From positions 1 to 64,000 of the forward strand of contig JBCDIT010000009.1 of NCBI GenBank assembly GCA_038748775.1: a DNA stretch of 64,000 bases, in the 5' to 3' direction. Position numbers and translations under genes: made by a program. Below, one piece after another: positions 60,539 to 64,000 of this stretch. Every line of letters starts with the position of its first letter. Within the stretch, counting starts at the first letter, position 1. Below the pieces are notes generated by a model that saw only the letters and a program-made list of their open reading frames with translations, had not been told where the DNA came from and searched no databases. This DNA comes from DAIQNV01 sp038748775. Its GTDB lineage: Bacteria; Planctomycetota; Phycisphaerae; Phycisphaerales; UBA1924.

Positions 60539-61714
60539 ATGGCGATCGATGTCGACAAACTCCTTTCAGAGATCTCTCCCGATGAGCCATGCGGCCCTGA
60601 CCTGAGCTATGACCCCGACTACTTGGCCCTGCTCCGCCTGGCGGAGGGGACCAAGGGGCAGTCGATGGGCGACGCGGTGATCGAGGGGTCAGAGCCGAAT
60701 TGGCGCGACGTCATCACCGGCGCCACCGACATCTTCGGACGCACCAACGATCTCAACATCGCGCTAACGCTGACGTCCGCGTCCCTTGCCCAGCACGGCA
60801 TCGCTGGCCTTCGCGATGGTTTGAAGCTTGTCTTGGCCTTGTGTGAGAAGCATTGGGACCATTTCCACCCGCAACTCGACCCCGATGATGGGAACGATCC
60901 GCTAGAGCGGATGAACCTGATCGCGTCGCTCACAGCGCCGATCGGGCAAGACGGTGATCACCTTCAGTTCCGCAAACGCATCCGCGAAGCGCCGCTCGCG
61001 TCGTCACGCCAGCTCGGCCAGTACGGCCTGCGCCACGTGTTGATGGCGAGCGGAGCGATCCCGACCCCCGAAGGGACCGACCAGATCGACCGCGCCCTCA
61101 TCGACGGCGCGTTTACCGACACCGATCCGGATGAACTGAAATCGATCGCCGACGCGGCTCGGGAAGCCGCTGAGATCTCGCAGAAGCTGGATACCTGGCT
61201 GACCAACAAGGTCGGCGCCGGGGCCGCGTGTGATCTGAAGCCCTGGCACGACGCGGTCAAGGAGGTCGGCGACCTTCTGAGCGAGCAGCTCGCGAGCCGT
61301 GGATTGGGGGAGGCCGCCGCTGCGGATCCCGGCCAGCCTTCGGGTGGCGACGCCCCTGCGGCCGGCGGAGCACCGGCCGCCGCGACGGGTCCTGCGGTCA
61401 CCGGCGTGCCCGGGTCGATCAACACGCGGGACGACGTGATCACCACGCTCGGGAAGATCCTCGAGTATTACAAGCGGGCGGAGCCGTCGAGCCCCGTCCC
61501 CTTGTTGCTACAACGGGCGAGGCGTCTGGCATCGATGTCGTTTATCGACATCATCAAGGACCTCTCGCCCGACGCGATGAACCAGATCCGGATGGTCGGG
61601 GGCCCTGAAGCGCTCGACGAAACCGGTGCCAGCGGCGCGGCCGGTGGCGATCCCACGACGCCTCCGGCGACGAAACCGACCAGGGAACCGCCCAAACCGG
61701 TTAAGCTGACCTGA
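60539..61714 (+). CDS. tssA: T6SS protein TssA (ImpA-like)
   Basis: Cap or baseplate-associated protein that coordinates sheath and tube polymerisation. A 391-aa chain with an ImpA N-terminal domain: LLSEISPDEPCGPDLSYDPD, the motif PNWRDVITGATDIFGRTNDL and LCEKHWDHFHPQLDPDDGND. A Pro/Ala/Gly linker (~260-290) joins a short C-terminal helical domain with ILEYYKRAEPSSPVPLLLQR, characteristic of the short ImpA-type TssA. Start ATG 60539. It is separated from tpsA by 94 bases with a perfect hairpin, and from tssB by 46 bases containing the 14-bp palindrome at 61725-61738. Confidence 0.95.
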   Translation: MAIDVDKLLSEISPDEPCGPDLSYDPDYLALLRLAEGTKGQSMGDAVIEGSEPNWRDVITGATDIFGRTNDLNIALTLTSASLAQHGIAGLRDGLKLVLALCEKHWDHFHPQLDPDDGNDPLERMNLIASLTAPIGQDGDHLQFRKRIREAPLASSRQLGQYGLRHVLMASGAIPTPEGTDQIDRALIDGAFTDTDPDELKSIADAAREAAEISQKLDTWLTNKVGAGAACDLKPWHDAVKEVGDLLSEQLASRGLGEAAAADPGQPSGGDAPAAGGAPAAATGPAVTGVPGSINTRDDVITTLGKILEYYKRAEPSSPVPLLLQRARRLASMSFIDIIKDLSPDAMNQIRMVGGPEALDETGASGAAGGDPTTPPATKPTREPPKPVKLT

Positions 61715-61760
61715 CGTCCAGCCCCGCCCGATCGGGCGTTCGATTGAAGAGGAGCGGCAC

Positions 61761-62288
61761 ATGGCCAAAGCCAGCAGCCAGAAGTTTATCGCCCGAAACC
61801 GGGCTCCGCGCGTCCAGATCGAGTACGACCTGGAGTTGTACGGTGCCGAGAAGAAGATCAACCTCCCGTTCGTCATGGGCGTGATGGCCGATCTGTCCGG
61901 CAAGTCCGAGGAGCCGCTCCCCGGCGTCGCGGACCGTAAGTTCCTTGAGATCGACGTCGACAACTTCGACGAGCGGATGAAATCGGCCAAGCCCCGCGTT
62001 GCGTTCCAGGTGCCCAACACGCTTACCGGCGAGGGGAACATCTCGGTCGACCTGACCTTCGAGTCGATGGACGACTTCTCGCCAGCGGCCGTGGCTCGTA
62101 AGGTCGACGGTCTCAAGGACCTGCTGCAGGCCCGTGAGCAGCTCGCGAACCTGCTCGCGTACATGGACGGCAAGGGCAATGCCGAAGAGCTCATCGCCAA
62201 GGCGCTCAAGGACCCGACGCTGCTCCAGGCGGTGGCTTCAGGTGGCGGTGCTGACGGGGGCGACGCCCCCGCGGAAGGAGGCGAGTGA
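61761..62288 (+). CDS. tssB: T6SS sheath small subunit TssB (VipA)
   Basis: Forms the contractile sheath with TssC. A 175-aa chain, typical (~165-175). Family signatures: SSQKFIARNRAPRVQIEYD, ELYGAEKKINLPFVMGVMAD, the motif DLSGKSEEPLPGVADRKFLE and IDVDNFDERMKSAKPRVAFQ, with the C-terminal helix KVDGLKDLLQAREQLANLLA. It ends in a Gly/Asp/Ala-rich tail (GADGGDAPAEGGE). The ribosome-binding site AGAGGAG precedes the ATG. tssC follows after 3 bases. Confidence 0.98.
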   Translation: MAKASSQKFIARNRAPRVQIEYDLELYGAEKKINLPFVMGVMADLSGKSEEPLPGVADRKFLEIDVDNFDERMKSAKPRVAFQVPNTLTGEGNISVDLTFESMDDFSPAAVARKVDGLKDLLQAREQLANLLAYMDGKGNAEELIAKALKDPTLLQAVASGGGADGGDAPAEGGE

Positions 62289-62291
62289 TCC

Positions 62292-63776
62292 ATGGCTGAT
62301 GCAAGCACCCTGGCGCAGGCCGCCGGCGAAAGCTTCCAGGAAGGCGAGTTCGCGTCGCTGCTGGAACAGAACTTCAAGCCCAAGTCCGACTCGCAGAAGG
62401 ACGCGATCGAATCCGGCGTCCGCACGCTCGCGGAGCAGGCGTTGGCTTCGGCCAACTTGGTTTCCGACGATGCGGTCAAGTCGATCGAGGCGATGATCGC
62501 CGAGCTCGATCGCAAGCTCAGCGAGCAGGTCAATCTCATCCTGCACAACGCCGACTTCCAGAGCATCGAAGGGACGTGGCGAGGGCTCCATCACCTCGTA
62601 TCCAACACCGAGACCGACGAGACGCTCAAAATCCGCGTCCTGAATATCTCGAAGAAAGAGGTCGGAAAGACGCTCAAGAAGTTCAAGGGCGCCGCGTGGG
62701 ACCAGTCCCCGCTCTTTAAGAAGATCTACGAGGAAGAGTTCGGCACGCCGGGCGGCGAGCCTTACGGATGCCTCATGGGTGACTTCTTCTTCGACCACTC
62801 GCCGCCGGACGTCGAGATCCTTTCGGGCATGTCCCAGATCGCGGCCGCGGCCCACGCCCCGTTCATCACCGGCACGTCGCCGGCGGTCATGAACATGGAG
62901 TCGTGGCAGGACCTGTCGAACCCCCGCGATCTCACGAAGATCTTCGGGACCGCTGAATACGCCTCGTGGCGCTCGCTCCGCGAATCGGAAGACTCTAAGT
63001 ACCTGGGCTTGTGCATGCCCCGCACGCTCGCCCGCTTGCCGTACGGCGCCAAGACCGCTCCGGTCGAAGAATTCGCCTTCGAGGAGGACACGGACGGATC
63101 GGATCACGGCAAGTACTCGTGGTCCAACGCCGCGTACTCGATGGCGGTCAACATCAACAAGGCGCACAAGTCGTACGGCTGGTGCTCGCGTATCCGCGGC
63201 GTCGAGTCGGGCGGCATGGTCGAGGGCCTACCGGTCCACACCTTCCCGACCGACGACGGCGGCGTCGACATGAAGTGCCCGACCGAGATCGCGATTACTG
63301 ATCGACGCGAGGCGGAGCTGGCCAAGAACGGCTTCATGCCTCTGAGCCACTGGAAGAACACCGACTTCGCGGTGTTCGTTGGGGCCCAGTCGCTGCACAA
63401 CCCGGCCGAGTTCGACGACCCCGATGCAACAGCAAACGCACAGCTCGGGGCCCGTTTGCCCTACCTGTTCTCGACATGCCGCTTCGCCCACTACCTGAAG
63501 TGTATCGTTCGGGATAAGGTTGGATCCTTCAAGGAGCGGGCGGATATGGAGCGGTGGCTCAACGGCTGGATCCAGCAGTACGTCGAGCCGGATCCCGCCA
63601 ACGCGTCCGAGGAGGCGAAGGCCCGCCGTCCGCTGGCCGCGGCGGAGGTCAACGTGCAAGAGGTCGAAGGCAACCCGGGGTACTACTCCAGCCAGTTCTA
63701 CCTCAGACCGCACTACCAGCTTGAGGGGTTGAGCGTGTCGCTCCGCCTCGTGAGCAAGCTGCCGTCCAACAAGTGA
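62292..63776 (+). CDS. tssC: T6SS sheath large subunit TssC (VipB)
   Basis: The large sheath subunit, 494 aa (usual ~490-500). Conserved blocks: IEAMIAELDRKLSEQVNLIL, QSIEGTWRGLHHLVSNTETD, YGCLMGDFFFDHSPPDVEIL, SLRESEDSKYLGLCMPRTLA, RLPYGAKTAPVEEFAFEED, GWCSRIRGVESGGMVEGLPV, and near the end EVEGNPGYYSSQFYLRPHYQ with LEGLSVSLRLVSKLPS. All are at the usual spacing, so the subunit should be functional. AGGAGG upstream overlaps the tail of tssB, and the two are cotranscribed. hcp follows after a 171-base gap. Confidence 0.98.
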   Translation: MADASTLAQAAGESFQEGEFASLLEQNFKPKSDSQKDAIESGVRTLAEQALASANLVSDDAVKSIEAMIAELDRKLSEQVNLILHNADFQSIEGTWRGLHHLVSNTETDETLKIRVLNISKKEVGKTLKKFKGAAWDQSPLFKKIYEEEFGTPGGEPYGCLMGDFFFDHSPPDVEILSGMSQIAAAAHAPFITGTSPAVMNMESWQDLSNPRDLTKIFGTAEYASWRSLRESEDSKYLGLCMPRTLARLPYGAKTAPVEEFAFEEDTDGSDHGKYSWSNAAYSMAVNINKAHKSYGWCSRIRGVESGGMVEGLPVHTFPTDDGGVDMKCPTEIAITDRREAELAKNGFMPLSHWKNTDFAVFVGAQSLHNPAEFDDPDATANAQLGARLPYLFSTCRFAHYLKCIVRDKVGSFKERADMERWLNGWIQQYVEPDPANASEEAKARRPLAAAEVNVQEVEGNPGYYSSQFYLRPHYQLEGLSVSLRLVSKLPSNK

Positions 63777-63830
63777 CAGCAAATCTGAATTCCGCGCACC
63801 AAGTCGCGTGACCGATCGGGGTTGTTTTCC

Positions 63831-63876
63831 GCTCCGTTGTCAACCAGCGACCCACAGGCGAGCACGGCAACGGAGC
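63831..63876 (+). promoter_or_regulatory. 9-bp inverted repeat between tssC and hcp
   Basis: GCTCCGTTG (63831-63839) and CAACGGAGC (63868-63876) are exact reverse complements separated by 28 bases, centred ~95 bases upstream of hcp. Hcp is usually made in large excess, so an operator or an RNA stem that separates its expression from tssBC is plausible; the loop is long for a terminator. Confidence 0.4.
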
Positions 63877-63947
63877 CGAGCGACGACCGGGGCGACAACC
63901 AATCGCGGGAGGGCCTTTGACCCCGCGGAAGCTCAGGAGGAACACAC

Positions 63948-64000
63948 ATGGCTTTCGACGGTTACCTGTTCATTGAAGGCATCAACGGCGACAGCACCGA
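63948..64000 (+). CDS. hcp: Hcp tube protein, first codons (runs off window)
   Basis: Only 17 codons plus two bases are present. The N-terminus MAFDGYLFIEGINGDST matches the start of Hcp, the hexameric ring protein of the T6SS inner tube (family form M-A-x-D-x-x-x-x-I-x-G-I-x-G-E-S-T). AGGAGG lies 7 bases before the ATG, the strongest ribosome-binding site in the locus, fitting a highly expressed secreted protein. Its position right after tssBC is canonical. Confidence 0.85.
   Translation, partial: MAFDGYLFIEGINGDST

Noticed and set aside
1..64000. CRISPR arrays, tRNA or rRNA genes, insertion sequences, prophage
   Set aside because: No regularly spaced short repeats, cloverleaf sequences, transposase or phage structural genes were seen on either strand.

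Overview
The window is GC-rich, double-membrane bacterial DNA. It encodes lipoproteins with lipoboxes, an Omp85-type outer-membrane protein, a two-partner secretion exoprotein, a type VI secretion system (T6SS), and secreted proteins ending in a short hydrophobic stretch plus an arginine run (PEP-CTERM-like sorting tails). PadR/HAAS modules, the style of these tails and the giant exoproteins suggest a planctomycete, probably of the Phycisphaerae. That assignment is inference: no rRNA or other taxonomic marker is present. No tRNA, rRNA, CRISPR array, transposase or phage gene was recognised.

Positions 1-23.7 kb are mostly ordinary chromosomal genes. A minus-strand operon runs padR, two paralogous HAAS-membrane proteins, thyA, folA, with a perfect inverted repeat just upstream of padR as the likely operator. 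A second minus-strand operon runs thioesterase, two STAS proteins, purN, and a metallopeptidase with a PDZ domain. On the plus strand lie a DinB protein, nadB, a lipoprotein and an ankyrin lipoprotein, then a PEP-CTERM-like protein. An M28 peptidase lipoprotein follows on the minus strand. Next come gcvP, a membrane protein, greA and panD. Two diverged copies of a ~137-bp intergenic repeat flank panD. A LuxR-type response regulator on the minus strand faces the large secretion locus.

From 23,960 to the window end is one secretion locus, almost all on the plus strand. Its order is: TssJ-position lipoprotein; pseudokinase-TM-FGE-like protein; unknown helical protein; tssK; tssL; tssM; TagF-like-TM-FGE-like protein; tpsB; tpsA (5,384 aa); tssA; tssB; tssC; and the start of hcp. 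One small lipoprotein gene lies on the opposite strand. tssE, tssF, tssG, clpV and vgrG are not in the window and would be expected downstream.

Two features of this locus stand out. First, a complete two-partner secretion pair (FhaC-like transporter and giant filamentous exoprotein) sits inside the T6SS gene order, and its transporter start codon overlaps the stop codon of the TagF-like gene. Second, two regulator-like proteins, one a degenerate kinase and one TagF-like, each carry a transmembrane helix, a long helical ectodomain and a C-terminal FGE-like domain resembling TagR of the Pseudomonas threonine phosphorylation pathway; the two ectodomains look paralogous. A working hypothesis is a surface-sensing T6SS in which a long adhesin and paired periplasmic sensors connect contact to activation or repression of firing.
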